Source: Accumulibacter sp. (GTDB taxonomy: Bacteria; Pseudomonadota; Gammaproteobacteria; Burkholderiales; Rhodocyclaceae). From it: DNA of 64,000 nucleotides. Location: assembly GCA_024235695.1 (NCBI GenBank), contig JACKLX010000003.1, positions 223,569 to 287,568 of the forward strand, given 5' to 3'. The notes below the pieces were generated by a model that saw nothing but the letters and a program-made list of their open reading frames with translations, made no database searches and was not told the DNA's origin. Position 1 is the stretch's first letter; each line of letters starts with the position of its first letter. The position numbers and the translations under genes were made by a program. Shown piece by piece: positions 41,282-51,885 of this stretch.

Positions 41282-42142
41282 TCAGTTGGCCAGGGCGCGC
41301 AGCGGATGCTCCTGGAGACCTGCGGCGAGCCAGCCACGGGCTGTTGGCGGCAGTTGCCGAAGCACGCTCTGGGCCTGTTCGCGGGAGGAGAATTCGGCGA
41401 AGACGCAGGCGCCCGAGCCGCTCATCCGCGGCCGCGCGTAGCTCGACAGCCAGGCCAGATGCTCGGCAATCACCGGAAAGCGGGCACAGGCCACGGCCTG
41501 CAGGTCGTTGCCGCCAAAACCGGGCGACCACGCCTCGGCAGCGATCGGCAGCGAGTGGCGCTTGAGCTCCGGCGCGCCAAAAATGGCCGCCGTGGCCACC
41601 TGAACCGGTGGTTCGAGTACCACGTACCAGCTCGCCGGAAGATCGACTGCCCGCAAACTCTCACCGACCCCCTCGGCGAAAGCGTTGCGCCCGAAGACGA
41701 AGATCGGCACGTCGGCGCCGAGTTCGAGGCCGATTTCCTGCAGCCGCTGACGCGGCAGGCGCAGTTGCCAGAGATGGTTGAGGGCGAGCAGGACGGTGGC
41801 CGCGTCGGAACTGCCGCCGCCCAGGCCGCCGCCAAATGGCAGCTTCTTTTCAATGCTGATCTCGACGCCCGACCGGCACGCACTCGCCGCCTGCAGCAAA
41901 CGCGCTGCGCGGACCGTCAGGTCGCCGTCTGCCGGTACGCCGGGAAGCGGTGTCGCCAGGCGTATCGCACCGTCGGCACGCGGTGAGAAGCGCAGCCGGT
42001 CGCCGTGCCCGAGAAAGCGAAAGACAGTCTGCAGGAGGTGGTAGCCGTCGGCGCGCCGGCCGACGACATGCAGGAAGAGGTTGAGTTTGGCTGGCGCCGG
42101 GTAGGTGCTGTGCCAATCCCAGATCGGGCCGGCGCCACTCAT
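41282..42142 (-). CDS. ispE: 4-diphosphocytidyl-2-C-methyl-D-erythritol kinase
   Basis: 286 aa from ATG 42142, overlapping the lolB stop by 4 bp. It phosphorylates CDP-ME in the MEP isoprenoid pathway. The GHMP-kinase ATP motif PFGGGLGGGSSDAATVLLAL is near residue 95. The start shows APAKLNLFLHVVGRRADGYH with the substrate Lys and His, and RPRMSGSGACVFAEF is the C-terminal glycine motif. It is part of the lolB-ispE-tRNA-prs unit. Confidence 0.95.
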   Translation of the reverse strand: MSGAGPIWDWHSTYPAPAKLNLFLHVVGRRADGYHLLQTVFRFLGHGDRLRFSPRADGAIRLATPLPGVPADGDLTVRAARLLQAASACRSGVEISIEKKLPFGGGLGGGSSDAATVLLALNHLWQLRLPRQRLQEIGLELGADVPIFVFGRNAFAEGVGESLRAVDLPASWYVVLEPPVQVATAAIFGAPELKRHSLPIAAEAWSPGFGGNDLQAVACARFPVIAEHLAWLSSYARPRMSGSGACVFAEFSSREQAQSVLRQLPPTARGWLAAGLQEHPLRALAN

Positions 42143-42708
42143 GGCGTCGGCTTCGCCGCCGGCAGCGGCCGCCACTCGTCGATCCGCAGGCGCAGCTCGA
42201 GGACGCTCTCGAGCTCGATGAACAGGCGGCCGGGCAGCGCTTGCGGATCGTCGTCGTCGTATTCGTAGGCGATCCGCCAGCCCTGGTCCTGCAGACGAAG
42301 TGGTCGTCCGAGGGCGTCGGCGGTGAGCTGCCCGCTGCCGGCGCTGCCGCCACGTACCCAGTCGTTCAGTTTGTGCAGGGGCAGGGGATAGCCGACTACC
42401 GACTGCAGCAATTCTTCGGCGCTGGCCGCCTGGCGGACGCGGCCGTCGCTGCCGGTCAGGCGCGCGCCACCGGGCTCGCTGACGATCTCCGCCAGGGCCT
42501 GCCCGAGTGGCGACGACAGCAGCAGTTCATCGCTGCCGTCGTCATGACGCCAGCTGATCTGACCGATGTAGCTGTGGTCTTCGTGATGCAGGGAAAAGCG
42601 ACCGGCGAGCGAGAAGTTTCGGAGGCTGTCGCGCCGCGCCGGCGGCGGCGAATCGGCCGGCGTCTGCAGGCTGCCGCAGGCGCTGAGCGCCAGCAGCGCC
42701 GCGATCAA
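42139..42708 (-). CDS. lolB: Outer-membrane lipoprotein insertion protein LolB
   Basis: 189 aa if it starts at TTG 42708. LolB receives lipoproteins from LolA and places them in the outer membrane; it is itself a lipoprotein. The lipobox LALSACGS with the lipid-bearing Cys is near residue 11. The basic residues expected before the hydrophobic segment (GRRRLV) lie upstream of that TTG, so the true start is probably further upstream. No ATG, GTG or TTG is available there, only CTG such as 42774, overlapping the TPR gene's stop as CTGA. The body has FSLAGRFSLHHED and the conserved W and G residues of the family. Confidence 0.85.
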   Translation of the reverse strand: MIAALLALSACGSLQTPADSPPPARRDSLRNFSLAGRFSLHHEDHSYIGQISWRHDDGSDELLLSSPLGQALAEIVSEPGGARLTGSDGRVRQAASAEELLQSVVGYPLPLHKLNDWVRGGSAGSGQLTADALGRPLRLQDQGWRIAYEYDDDDPQALPGRLFIELESVLELRLRIDEWRPLPAAKPTP

Positions 42709-42770
42709 GACCAGACGTCGCCGGCCTGCTGCCGGAGCCGCGCGGGCGCCTGCCTTGCGCTGCCGTGAAA

Positions 42771-44618
42771 TCAGGGCGAGAACCTCTGCAGCGCTTCCTT
42801 GACCTCCGGGCTGCTGGGATGGCGTTTTTCCGCCTCGCGCAAGATGCGCTGCGCTTCGTCCTTGCGGCCGAGCATCGCCAGTACCTCGCCCAGGTGTGCG
42901 GCGATCTCCGGGTCGGGCCGCTGCGCATAGGCGCGCTGCAGGTAGGTCAGCGCGCCTTCGAGGTCGCCCTGGCGATAAAGCACCCAGGCCATGCTGTCGA
43001 GAATGAAGGGATCGTTGGGCGCCAGCTTGAGCGCCTGCTCGATCAACTGGCGGGCCTCCGGCAGCCGCATGTTGCGATCGGCATACGAATAGCCAAGCGC
43101 GTTGTAGGCCTGCGCGCTGTCGGGCTGCAGCTCGATCAGCTTGCGCAGGCGGCTTTCCATCAGCTCCAGGCGCCCAAGCCGCTCGGCGAGCAGTGCCGAT
43201 TCGTAGAGCAGTTCGGTTTGCTGCGGCTGTTTCTCGAGCTCGTCTTCGAGCAGCGCCATCGCCGCCTCGGTCTGCTTGGCATCGCGCAACAGCGCCGCTT
43301 CGGCGATGGCCATCTGGACGCGCAGCTGTGGGTTGCTGGCGGCGGCGTCGCGCAGCAGGGTCTTGGCCGCGTCGAGCTTGCCCTGGTTGGCGAGGATCGT
43401 TGCGCTGCGGATCTGCGCCGGCAGGAAGTGTTCACCCGGGCCGACCTGCCGATAATAGCTCAGCGCTTCTTCGTTGCGCTGGTTTTCCTCGGAGACCTGC
43501 CCAAGGTAGTAATAGGGCGTGCTCTTGTCGGGAAAGTCGAGCGTTACCAGATGTTTGAGCTGCGCCTCGGCGAGTACCCGGTCGTTCTCCTGCAGCGCCA
43601 GGATGGCCACCGGGAAAACCACGTCGGGGTTGTTCGGGTAAGCGATCAGCAGCTCCTCGAACAGACGCTTGGCTTCGCCATAACGCTTCTCGCCGACCAG
43701 CGCACGCGCCAGATGCAGCTGCACGTCGCGTGCGTTCGGGTACTGCTTGACGAAGTCCTGCATGAAGGTGATCGCTGCCACGGGAGAATCGCGGGCGAGC
43801 AGTTGCGCTTCGAGCAAGGCGCCGGGTTCCCAGTCCGGCCGCAACTGGAGCGCCTGCCGCACTTCGGAGAGTGCCCGCTGGTTTTCGCCAGCCGCGTTGG
43901 CGGCGATGGCAATCGCGTAATGCGCCTCGGGAAGCTCGAGGAAGGGCGCGCAGACCTTGCTGATCACCTGCAGAACCTGCTGGCGATCGGGGTTACGCGC
44001 AAACATCCGGTTGAGCGCCAGCAGGTTGCCGGGCAGCGATGGCCTGTCCGCTTCCAGCAGGCTGATCAAGCGGGGCGCGACACCGTCGAGCTGGTTGGTC
44101 ATCACCAGCACGCCGACCAGCACCTGCTGGGCGCGCTTCGACTCGGGTTCGACCTGGACCCACAGGCGGGCCAGCTGCAACACGCGGTCGAAACGACGCG
44201 CGTAACCGGCGACCTCGATCGCTCGCTCGAGGATGCCGGGGTCGCGGGTACGCATCGCCAGGTCAGCGTAGGCCTGGCTGGCAAATTCGCTTCTGCCCCT
44301 TTGCAGGGCGACCTCGGCGAGCAGCACCTGATAGACCAACTGCCCGGTCAGTTCGCTGCTATCCGTTGCGTCCGGGTGCGGCACGGCGGAGTCGGCGGCG
44401 CCGCTGCTGGCCGCCCGCCCGGTCGTCCTGGCCGGCTTGCCCGGCCTGGTCGCCTTGCCTGGCCTGGTGGCCTTGCTCGGCCTGGTCTCGTTGGCGTCCT
44501 TGACGATCGTCGCCGGTCGCTCTTGTTTGCCTGGCGTGCTGTCCCCTGCCGCCTGCGCAGGCATGCCGATGGCAAGCACAAGCGCTGCGCAAAGGAGGGT
44601 GCGGTGGTTGGCTTTCAT
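42771..44618 (-). CDS. Large tetratricopeptide-repeat exported protein
   Basis: 615 aa from ATG 44618, behind AAGGAAA; upstream in-frame ATGs lack sites. A signal peptide ends in GMPAQA near residue 23. A basic low-complexity stretch follows, with three near-repeats (TRPSKA, TRPGKA, TRPGKP; residues 46-63). Then come ten or more TPR-like helix pairs, such as PNNPDVVFPVAILALQENDR and DSAQAYNALGYSYADRNMRL. It is probably a periplasmic scaffold. The same TPR gene precedes lolB in many betaproteobacteria. The molecular role is unknown. Confidence 0.85.
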   Translation of the reverse strand: MKANHRTLLCAALVLAIGMPAQAAGDSTPGKQERPATIVKDANETRPSKATRPGKATRPGKPARTTGRAASSGAADSAVPHPDATDSSELTGQLVYQVLLAEVALQRGRSEFASQAYADLAMRTRDPGILERAIEVAGYARRFDRVLQLARLWVQVEPESKRAQQVLVGVLVMTNQLDGVAPRLISLLEADRPSLPGNLLALNRMFARNPDRQQVLQVISKVCAPFLELPEAHYAIAIAANAAGENQRALSEVRQALQLRPDWEPGALLEAQLLARDSPVAAITFMQDFVKQYPNARDVQLHLARALVGEKRYGEAKRLFEELLIAYPNNPDVVFPVAILALQENDRVLAEAQLKHLVTLDFPDKSTPYYYLGQVSEENQRNEEALSYYRQVGPGEHFLPAQIRSATILANQGKLDAAKTLLRDAAASNPQLRVQMAIAEAALLRDAKQTEAAMALLEDELEKQPQQTELLYESALLAERLGRLELMESRLRKLIELQPDSAQAYNALGYSYADRNMRLPEARQLIEQALKLAPNDPFILDSMAWVLYRQGDLEGALTYLQRAYAQRPDPEIAAHLGEVLAMLGRKDEAQRILREAEKRHPSSPEVKEALQRFSP

Positions 44619-44713
44619 GATTTCCTTGCCTGCTGCAGACAGTTGCCGGAACTGACGTCGGTTTGCGTCATAATTCTTGCTGCGCATGTTATGGACTTTT
44701 CGCGGTAGCAGCA

Positions 44714-45541
44714 ATGCCAGAACTACCGGAAGTTGAGGTCAGCCGCCGGGGATTGCTCCCTTATCTGCCTGGAAAGGCGATCGTCGGGGCGATCGTGCGC
44801 ACGCCAAGACTGCGTCTCGAAATCCCGTCGGGGCTCGATGCACGGCTCGCCGGATTGCGGATCGACGCCATATCAAGGCGCGGCAAGTATCTCCTGTTCG
44901 ACTGCGCCAGCGGGCGCGGTGGCGGCTGGCTGCTGCTTCATCTCGGGATGTCCGGCAGCCTCCGCCTGGTGCCGCCGGGTACTCCCGCACAGAAGCACGA
45001 CCACGTCGACCTGCTGTTCGACACGACCGTGCTGCGGCTGCGCGATCCGCGCCGTTTCGGTGTGCTGCTGTGGCACGAAGGCGCCGACGTCGAAACGCAT
45101 CCAGCCCTGGCGGCGCTGGGCATCGAGCCGCTCGCCGACAACTTCGACGGTGACTGGTTGTACGCCGCGACGCGTGGCCGGCGAGCACCGGTCAAGCCGC
45201 TGCTGATGGATCACCGTCTGGTCGTCGGCATCGGCAACATCTACGCCGCGGAGAGCCTTTTTCGGGCCGGCATCTCACCGCTGCGCGGCTGCCACCGGAT
45301 CAGTCCGGATCGTTACCGGCGGCTGGCCGAGTCGATCCGCACGACGCTCGAGGCGTCGATCGCGGCCGGCGGCAGCAGCGTCCGTGACTATGTCCATAGC
45401 GACGGCGGCGCCGGTTGTTTCCAGCTCTCCTGCGCGGTCTACGGTCGCCAGGGCGAGCCGTGTCCGCGCTGCGCACGGCCGGTGCGCGCGGTCCGTCAGG
45501 CCGGGCGTTCGACCTTCTACTGCCCGGCTTGCCAGCGCTGA
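44714..45541 (+). CDS. mutM: Formamidopyrimidine-DNA glycosylase
   Basis: 275 aa from ATG 44714. The frame is open earlier, but Pro2 must follow the initiator. It removes 8-oxoguanine and FaPy lesions. The N-terminal PELPEVEVSRRGL gives Pro1 nucleophile and Glu2, Lys56-type region RRGKYLLFDC follows, and the helix-two-turn-helix has VVGIGNIYAAESLF. The C-terminal zinc finger has four Cys (CPRC and CPAC). It is divergent from the TPR gene, the usual betaproteobacterial arrangement. Confidence 0.95.
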   Translation: MPELPEVEVSRRGLLPYLPGKAIVGAIVRTPRLRLEIPSGLDARLAGLRIDAISRRGKYLLFDCASGRGGGWLLLHLGMSGSLRLVPPGTPAQKHDHVDLLFDTTVLRLRDPRRFGVLLWHEGADVETHPALAALGIEPLADNFDGDWLYAATRGRRAPVKPLLMDHRLVVGIGNIYAAESLFRAGISPLRGCHRISPDRYRRLAESIRTTLEASIAAGGSSVRDYVHSDGGAGCFQLSCAVYGRQGEPCPRCARPVRAVRQAGRSTFYCPACQR

Positions 45542-45632
45542 CCGTAGCGGCAGCAGGGACTTCGCTCCATGTCACTGATTGTTCTTGACTTTGTGATAGA
45601 GTGCGGGCCTGTATCCTGCGCCGGAGCTGGTC

Positions 45633-47588
45633 ATGACTCTCGCTCAACATTTTGCCGCCTACAGTGAATGGCGCACCGAGCTTTCCGAGGCCCTCGGGAA
45701 GTTCGGTGGCTGGCTGGTAGACAACGAACTCACCGACGCCCAGACCGACCGGCGCATCTCGCAGCTGCTCGAAAAGCTGCGTGAGGACCGTCTGCACGTG
45801 GCCTTTGTCGCCGAGTTCTCGCGCGGCAAGTCGGAGCTGATCAACGCCATCTTCTTCGCCGATTACGGCAACCGCATCCTGCCATCGACCGCCGGCCGCA
45901 CGACGATGTGTCCGACCGAGTTGATGTTCGATCCGGCGAAGGCGCCGTCGATCGAGTTGCTGCCGATCGAGAGCCGCGAGTCGAAGGACAGCATCAGCGA
46001 GTACAAGCGCTTTCGCGACGAATGGACGATCGTGCCGCTCGATACCGGCTCGGCGGCCGCCATGCAGGAGGCGCTTCGCCACGTCAGCGATGTCGTCCGG
46101 GTGGACCGTGCGGTTGCCGAAAAGCTCGGGTTCACGATCACCGACGGCGACACCGAGGTGTTTCGCGTCGATGCCGCGGGCACCGTCGAGATTCCGCGCT
46201 GGCGGCACGCGATCATCAATTTCCCGCATCCCCTGTTGCAGCAGGGTCTGGTCATTCTCGACACGCCTGGCCTCAATGCCATCGGCACCGAGCCGGAACT
46301 GACCTTGTCGCTGTTGCCCAACGCGCACGCGGTGCTGTTCATTCTCGCTGCCGACACCGGCGTCACGCAGTCCGACCTGACGGTCTGGCGCGAGCATATC
46401 GGCACGCCGGGTGGCCGCAAGAAGGGCCGGATGGTCGTTCTGAACAAGATCGACAGCCTTTGGGACGAGCTCAAGTCGACCGAGGAGATCGACGCCGAGA
46501 TCGCCAGGCAGGTCGACATCTGCGCGTGGACGCTGAGTCTGCCCGAGGACCAGGTCTTTCCGGTTTCGGCGCAGAAGGCGTTGCTCGCCAAGATCAACGG
46601 TGATCGCCAATTGCTCGACCGCAGCCGTTTGTCCGAACTCGAGCTGGCGCTTTCCGAGGAACTGATTCCGGCCAAGCAGGAAATCGTTCGCGACAACACC
46701 GAAAGCGAGTTCAGCGACTGTTATCTGCGCACCCGTGGCCTGCTCGAATCGCGCCTGACCGGCTTGCGCGAGCAGGTCACCGAGCTGACCGAACTGCGCG
46801 GCAAGAACAAGGGCGTCGTCGAGTACATGATGGGCAAGGTGCGCCTCGAGAAGGAGGAGTTCGATACCGGCCTGCAGCGCTATTACGCCGTGCGCAGCGT
46901 CTTTTCCCAGCTGACCAACAACCTGTTCACCCACCTCGGACTCGACGCGCTGCGTCTGCTGACCAACACCACCCGCGAGGCGATGGTCAACGCGACCTTT
47001 TCGCGGACGCTGTCCGGCGCCATGGAGCATTTCTTTGAGGTCGCGCGCGGCAATCTCGTCAGGTCACGCGGCGAAGTCAACGAAATCACCACCATGATGG
47101 AGGTCATCTACAAGAAATTCGCCGTCGAGCATGGACTGCGGCTCGGTACGCCGATCGCCTTCTCGCTGCGCCGCTACGAGAAGGAGGTCAACCGCCTGGA
47201 TCAATGGTGCAGCACGCACATCAACACCATGTTCCAGTTGCTGACGCATGAAAAGACGCAGCTCACGCAGCGGTTTTTCGAAGAAGTCGCGGTGCAGGTA
47301 CGCAAGACCTTCGAACACGCCAATCGTGATGCCGAAGGCTGGTTGAAGGCGATCATGGCGCCGATGGAAATTCAGATTCGCGAGCACCAGATCCAGTTGA
47401 AACGCCGCCTGGAGAGCATCAAGCGGATCCACCAGGCGACCGACACGCTGGAAGAGCGGATCGCCGAACTGGTTCATGTCGAGGACAACCTGGTGTCGCA
47501 GATGGTGGTCCTCAAGGACATCGGACAGGGCGTTCGCGACGTCCTCGACAAGTCCGTCGGCAGCGAGGCCTTGCGCAGCGCCGCGTGA
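45633..47588 (+). CDS. Bacterial dynamin-like GTPase
   Basis: 651 aa from ATG 45633, behind GGAG. The G domain (residues 50-280) shows P-loop AEFSRGKS, followed by Glu rather than the usual Thr, the G2 Thr in STAGRTTMCP, G3 VILDTPGLNAIG and G4 VVLNKIDSLWD. The remainder is long, helical, charged sequence typical of dynamin-family stalk regions, with coiled-coil stretches near 360-400 and 560-610. There is no obvious transmembrane helix, unlike classic BDLPs with a membrane paddle. The role may be membrane remodelling or stress protection. It is divergent from the leftward miaA-mutL pair at its 3' end. Confidence 0.82.
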   Translation: MTLAQHFAAYSEWRTELSEALGKFGGWLVDNELTDAQTDRRISQLLEKLREDRLHVAFVAEFSRGKSELINAIFFADYGNRILPSTAGRTTMCPTELMFDPAKAPSIELLPIESRESKDSISEYKRFRDEWTIVPLDTGSAAAMQEALRHVSDVVRVDRAVAEKLGFTITDGDTEVFRVDAAGTVEIPRWRHAIINFPHPLLQQGLVILDTPGLNAIGTEPELTLSLLPNAHAVLFILAADTGVTQSDLTVWREHIGTPGGRKKGRMVVLNKIDSLWDELKSTEEIDAEIARQVDICAWTLSLPEDQVFPVSAQKALLAKINGDRQLLDRSRLSELELALSEELIPAKQEIVRDNTESEFSDCYLRTRGLLESRLTGLREQVTELTELRGKNKGVVEYMMGKVRLEKEEFDTGLQRYYAVRSVFSQLTNNLFTHLGLDALRLLTNTTREAMVNATFSRTLSGAMEHFFEVARGNLVRSRGEVNEITTMMEVIYKKFAVEHGLRLGTPIAFSLRRYEKEVNRLDQWCSTHINTMFQLLTHEKTQLTQRFFEEVAVQVRKTFEHANRDAEGWLKAIMAPMEIQIREHQIQLKRRLESIKRIHQATDTLEERIAELVHVEDNLVSQMVVLKDIGQGVRDVLDKSVGSEALRSAA

Positions 47589-47649
47589 GCCTCGGCGCAC
47601 GGCCCGCCGACCGCGTTCGCCGCTGGCTGTTTGCCAGGGTATTCGAGAC

Positions 47650-48606
47650 TCAGCCGAGGAAACGTTCGACCTGCCCGGCAACCCGGTCATCGACGTCGGC
47701 AGCGAGGCAATCGACGGTCTGCGGCCGCAGCGTGTTGCCGAGCCAGGTGATCTGGCGCTTGGCCAGCTGCCGAGTGGCGTAGATGCCGCGCTCGCGCAGT
47801 TCGCGGCGCGGCGCCAGGCCGTCCTGCACTTCCCACACCTGCCGGTAACCGACACAACGCATCGACGGCAGGCCAGCGTGCAGCCGGTATTGCTCGCGTA
47901 GCGCCGCGACTTCCCCTTCCAGGCCGGCGTCGAGCATCGCCGCAAAGCGTCGTGCGATGCGCTGATGCAGGACGCTGCGCTCGGACGGCAGCAGGCCGAT
48001 CGCCAGCAGGCGGTAGGGCGGTGCCTGCGTCTTGCCGGCGGCGATCAGCGCCGACAGCGGTCGGCCCGACAGACGGAATACCTCGAGCCCGCGCTGGATG
48101 CGCTGCGCATCGGTGCGCTGCAAGCGCGCCGCAGTGAGCGGATCGATCCGTGCGAGTTCGGCGTGCAGCGCCGGCCAGCCCTGCGCGGCAGCTTGCCGGT
48201 CGATCGCCGCGCGGGTCGCCGGGTCGGCTTGCGGCAGTTCGGCCAGTCCTTCCAGCAGCGCCTTGAAATAGAGCATGGTGCCGCCGACCAGCAGGGGTAT
48301 CTTGCCGCGTGCGTCGATCTCGGCCATCGCCGCCAGCGCGTCGGCCCGGAAGCGCGCCGCCGAGTAGGCCTCCTGCGGGCTGATCAGGTCGATCAGCCGG
48401 TGCGGGAAGCGGGCCAGCGTAGCCGCATCGGGCTTGGCCGTGCCGATGTCCATGTCGCGAAACACCTGCGCCGAATCGACGCTGATCAAGTCGACCGGAA
48501 AACGGCGCGCCAGCGACAGCGCCACCGCCGTCTTGCCGCTGGCGGTCGGCCCCATCAGCAGGATCGCCGGCGGTAGCGGCTCGCGATGCGCCGCAGCGTC
48601 GCTCAT
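47650..48606 (-). CDS. miaA: tRNA dimethylallyltransferase
   Basis: 318 aa from ATG 48606, overlapping mutL by 4 bp. It adds an isopentenyl group to A37 of tRNAs reading UNN codons. The P-loop is [29 protein letters not shown] carries the catalytic Asp/Thr region, [15 protein letters not shown] follows, and [19 protein letters not shown] is near residue 170. The C-terminus has [11 protein letters not shown]. The usual partner hfq is not downstream here. Confidence 0.95.
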   Translation of the reverse strand: MSDAAAHREPLPPAILLMGPTASGKTAVALSLARRFPVDLISVDSAQVFRDMDIGTAKPDAATLARFPHRLIDLISPQEAYSAARFRADALAAMAEIDARGKIPLLVGGTMLYFKALLEGLAELPQADPATRAAIDRQAAAQGWPALHAELARIDPLTAARLQRTDAQRIQRGLEVFRLSGRPLSALIAAGKTQAPPYRLLAIGLLPSERSVLHQRIARRFAAMLDAGLEGEVAALREQYRLHAGLPSMRCVGYRQVWEVQDGLAPRRELRERGIYATRQLAKRQITWLGNTLRPQTVDCLAADVDDRVAGQVERFLG

Positions 48607-50432
48607 CGGCCGCGCAGGAAGTGGCGGTCGAGTTCGGCCATCGTCAGCTGGGTCCACGTCGGACGGCCGTGGTTGCAATGGTCGGCGCGTTCGGTTTCTT
48701 CCATCTGGCGGAGGAGGGCGTTCATCTCGGCCACCGACAGCAGGCGCCGGGCGCGCACCGCGCCGTGGCAGGCCATGCTGGCCAGCAGGTCGTTGCGGCG
48801 CGCGGTCATCAGCTGACTGACGCCGTGCGCGCGCAGTTCGTCGAGCAGCGAGCGCAGCAGCGACGCCGGATCGGCCGCCAGCAGAAGCGCCGGCACGCGC
48901 CGCACGGCGAGTTGCCGGGGACCCATCGCGGCGACGTCGAAACCAAGCCGCTGCAGCGTCTCGGCGTGTTCTTCGACAGCCGCGACTTCGATCTCATCGG
49001 CGCTGAAGACGGCTGGAACCAGCAGTGCCTGCGTCGCTAGCTGCCGCTCGTCGAGCGCACCCTTGAGCTTTTCGTAGAGAATCCGCTCGTGCGCCGCGTG
49101 CATGTCGACGACCACCAGCCCCTGGCTGTTCTGCGCCAGGATGTAGACGCCGTGCAATTGCGCCAGGGCGTAGCCGAGCGGTGGCAGATCGGCGCCGGCG
49201 GCCGGCGGCGTCGCCGCTGCGCTGCCGTCTGGCGCGCGCGCGGCGTCAACAAACGCCAGGTAGGCGCCGGTAGCGGCGTCGCCGACGCGCAGCGAGCCCT
49301 GGTAAGGGGGGCGCGCGCCGAAAGCCGCGCCGCCCTCGGCTGCCGGCGACGATGCCGCTCGTTCCGGCCAGAACGAGCGGTCGCCGGGCAGCGCTGGCGC
49401 TAGCTCCGCGCTGGCCGGCGGCGCGCTGGCCAGCGGCGTCGACAACAGGCGTTGCACGGCATGAAAGACGAACTGGTGCACCGCGCGCGAATCGCGAAAG
49501 CGCACTTCGGTCTTCTGCGGGTGCACGTTGACATCGACGGTCGCCGGGTCGATCTCCAGGAACAGGCAGTACGCCGGGTAACGGCTGCCATGCAGCAGGT
49601 CCTGGTAGGCCTCGCGCAGCGCGTGTGCGAGCAGCTTGTCGCGAACGAAGCGGCCATTGACGTAGCAGTACTGCGCGTCGCCGCGAGCGCGCGAGTACGC
49701 CGGCAGCGCGCAATAGCCCGAGACGCGCAGGCTGCCGGCGTGCACGTCGAGGTGGCGCGATTCGGCCAGGAAGTCGTCACCGAGGATCGCGCCGGCCCGG
49801 CCGCGCGCGTCGCTGCGGTTCAGCTGCAGACTGACACGGCCGTTGTGCGCGAGGGTGAAGGCGACTTCGGGATGCGCCAGCGCGATCCGCCGGACGGCCT
49901 CGGCGCAATGCGCGAACTCGGTGCTGTCCGACTTGAGGAATTTGCGTCGCGCTGGCGTGTTGTAGTACAGATCGCGCATCTCGACGACGCTGCCGGCAGG
50001 CAGCGCGGCGGGCTCGGGTGTGGCGCCCGCTTCGGCCTTCAGTCGCCAGGCGTGTGTTGCGGCGGTGCTGTCGGCGGCCCGCCGACTGGTCAGCGTCAGG
50101 CGGGCAACACCGGCGACCGAAGCCAGCGCTTCGCCGCGAAAGCCCAGTGTCCCGACGCGTTCGAGGTCGTCGAGCGAGCGGATCTTCGATGTCGCGTGGC
50201 GGGTGAGCGCCAGCGCCAGTTCGTCGCGGGCGATTCCGGAGCCGTCGTCGCTGACCCGAATCAGCTTGACGCCACCTTCTTCGAGCTGGATCTGAATCGT
50301 CGAACTGCCGGCGTCGAGAGCGTTCTCGAGCAGTTCCTTGAGCACCGAGGCCGGGCGATCGACGACTTCGCCAGCGGCGATCTGGCTGATCAGCAGATCG
50401 GGCAGCAGCTGGATGGCGGTGTCTTCGAGCAT
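48603..50432 (-). CDS. mutL: DNA mismatch repair protein MutL
   Basis: 609 aa. The N-terminal GHKL ATPase has [20 protein letters not shown] with [14 protein letters not shown] and LGFRGEAL. The C-terminal dimerisation half carries [14 protein letters not shown], fitting the DxHA(x)2E(x)4E endonuclease motif of MutL proteins from MutH-less bacteria. So this MutL probably nicks DNA itself. A Pro/Ala-rich linker covers about residues 340-410. It is translated with miaA. Confidence 0.95.
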   Translation of the reverse strand: MLEDTAIQLLPDLLISQIAAGEVVDRPASVLKELLENALDAGSSTIQIQLEEGGVKLIRVSDDGSGIARDELALALTRHATSKIRSLDDLERVGTLGFRGEALASVAGVARLTLTSRRAADSTAATHAWRLKAEAGATPEPAALPAGSVVEMRDLYYNTPARRKFLKSDSTEFAHCAEAVRRIALAHPEVAFTLAHNGRVSLQLNRSDARGRAGAILGDDFLAESRHLDVHAGSLRVSGYCALPAYSRARGDAQYCYVNGRFVRDKLLAHALREAYQDLLHGSRYPAYCLFLEIDPATVDVNVHPQKTEVRFRDSRAVHQFVFHAVQRLLSTPLASAPPASAELAPALPGDRSFWPERAASSPAAEGGAAFGARPPYQGSLRVGDAATGAYLAFVDAARAPDGSAAATPPAAGADLPPLGYALAQLHGVYILAQNSQGLVVVDMHAAHERILYEKLKGALDERQLATQALLVPAVFSADEIEVAAVEEHAETLQRLGFDVAAMGPRQLAVRRVPALLLAADPASLLRSLLDELRAHGVSQLMTARRNDLLASMACHGAVRARRLLSVAEMNALLRQMEETERADHCNHGRPTWTQLTMAELDRHFLRGR

Positions 50433-50691
50433 GGCGCGATTATCCCACGGCGGTCCCGCCGGCAGTGAACGGCCCGCCCGCGCCAGCGAACGGGCCGGCG
50501 ATCGTCATCGCGCAATCTCAAGTAGAATGTGCCGCCTGACGGTGATGAACCGTCGGCACAGCCCGGATCGTGAAATCCGTCACCGTTTCCCTCGTCCCCG
50601 GCCCGTCTTGCGCGCACGCGCGAACGGCGATTGCCGAGACGCCGCCGCGGCTTTCACGGTAGCGGTTCAAACAAGCTCGAGAGCGCAACGC

Positions 50692-51885
50692 ATGGAACTG
50701 GCAGGAAAAAACATCGTCCTCGGCGTCACCGGCGGCATCGCCGCCTACAAGGCGGCCGAGCTGGTCCGCTTGCTGGTCAAGGACGGCGCCACGGTACAGG
50801 TGGCGATGACCGAGGCAGCGACGCGCTTCGTCACGCCGGTGACCTTCCAGGCGCTTTCCGGCAAGCCGGTGTTCTCCGACCAGTGGGATCCGCGGGTCGC
50901 CAACAACATGGCGCACATCGACCTGTCGCGTCAGGCGGATGCCCTGCTGGTGGCGCCCGCTTCGGCCGATTTCCTCGCCAGGCTGGCCAACGGCCTGGCC
51001 GACGACCTGCTGACCACAATGGTGCTGGCGCGCGACTGTCCGTTGCTGGTGGCGCCGGCGATGAACCGCCAGATGTGGGAGAACCCGGCGACGCGCCGCA
51101 ATCTGGCCACCCTGCGCGGCGACGGCGTGTTCGTCGTCGGTCCCGCCTGTGGCGATCAGGCCTGCGGCGAGACCGGGCCGGGGCGGATGCTCGAGGCGGA
51201 AGAAATCCTCGCCGAACTGATTGCGCATTTTCAGCCCAAGCTGCTGGCCGGCAAGCGGGTATTGATCACCGCCGGGCCGACTTTCGAAGCGATCGACCCG
51301 GTGCGCGGCGTCACCAACCTGTCGTCCGGCAAGATGGGCTACGCGATCGCCCGTGCGGCACGCGAGGCCGGCGCCGAGGTCGTGCTGGTTTCCGGCCCGG
51401 TCTGCCTGCCGTGCCCGAGCGGTGTGACGCGGATCGCCGTGACCAGCGCCCTGCAGATGCGCGCCGCGGTGCTCCAGCGCGTCGCCGGCAACGACGTCTT
51501 CGTCGCCGTCGCGGCGGTTGCCGACTATCGGCCGGCCGAGTTCATCGCGCGCAAGATCAAGAAGGCGGCAGGCTCGTCGGCGCCGAGCATCGAACTGGTC
51601 GAGAACCCGGATATCCTCGGCGAGGTTGCCGCGCTGCCGGCGCCACCGCTGTGCGTGGGCTTTGCCGCCGAGAGCGAGAAGCTGGCCGAATACGCCGAGC
51701 GCAAGCGGCGCAGCAAGAACATTCCCCTGATCGTCGGCAATCTGATCCAGGATGGCTTCGGCGGTGAACAGAACACCCTGATTCTCTTCGACGACGACGG
51801 CCAGCAACCGCTGCCGCCGGCATCCAAGATCGACCTGGCGCGGCAGCTGGTGGGCCGCATCGCGGTCCTCCTGGAGAAGCGCTGA
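50692..51885 (+). CDS. coaBC: Bifunctional CoaBC (PPC synthetase/decarboxylase)
   Basis: 397 aa from ATG 50692; the frame is open upstream but has no family sequence. It carries out two steps of coenzyme A synthesis. The CoaC flavoprotein half begins [18 protein letters not shown], has the catalytic His in [11 protein letters not shown] and [12 protein letters not shown], and the [15 protein letters not shown] lid. The CoaB half begins [20 protein letters not shown] and has AVADYRP and ARKIKK. TAGAAT upstream near 50522 may be the -10. It overlaps dut by one base. Confidence 0.95.
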   Translation: MELAGKNIVLGVTGGIAAYKAAELVRLLVKDGATVQVAMTEAATRFVTPVTFQALSGKPVFSDQWDPRVANNMAHIDLSRQADALLVAPASADFLARLANGLADDLLTTMVLARDCPLLVAPAMNRQMWENPATRRNLATLRGDGVFVVGPACGDQACGETGPGRMLEAEEILAELIAHFQPKLLAGKRVLITAGPTFEAIDPVRGVTNLSSGKMGYAIARAAREAGAEVVLVSGPVCLPCPSGVTRIAVTSALQMRAAVLQRVAGNDVFVAVAAVADYRPAEFIARKIKKAAGSSAPSIELVENPDILGEVAALPAPPLCVGFAAESEKLAEYAERKRRSKNIPLIVGNLIQDGFGGEQNTLILFDDDGQQPLPPASKIDLARQLVGRIAVLLEKR

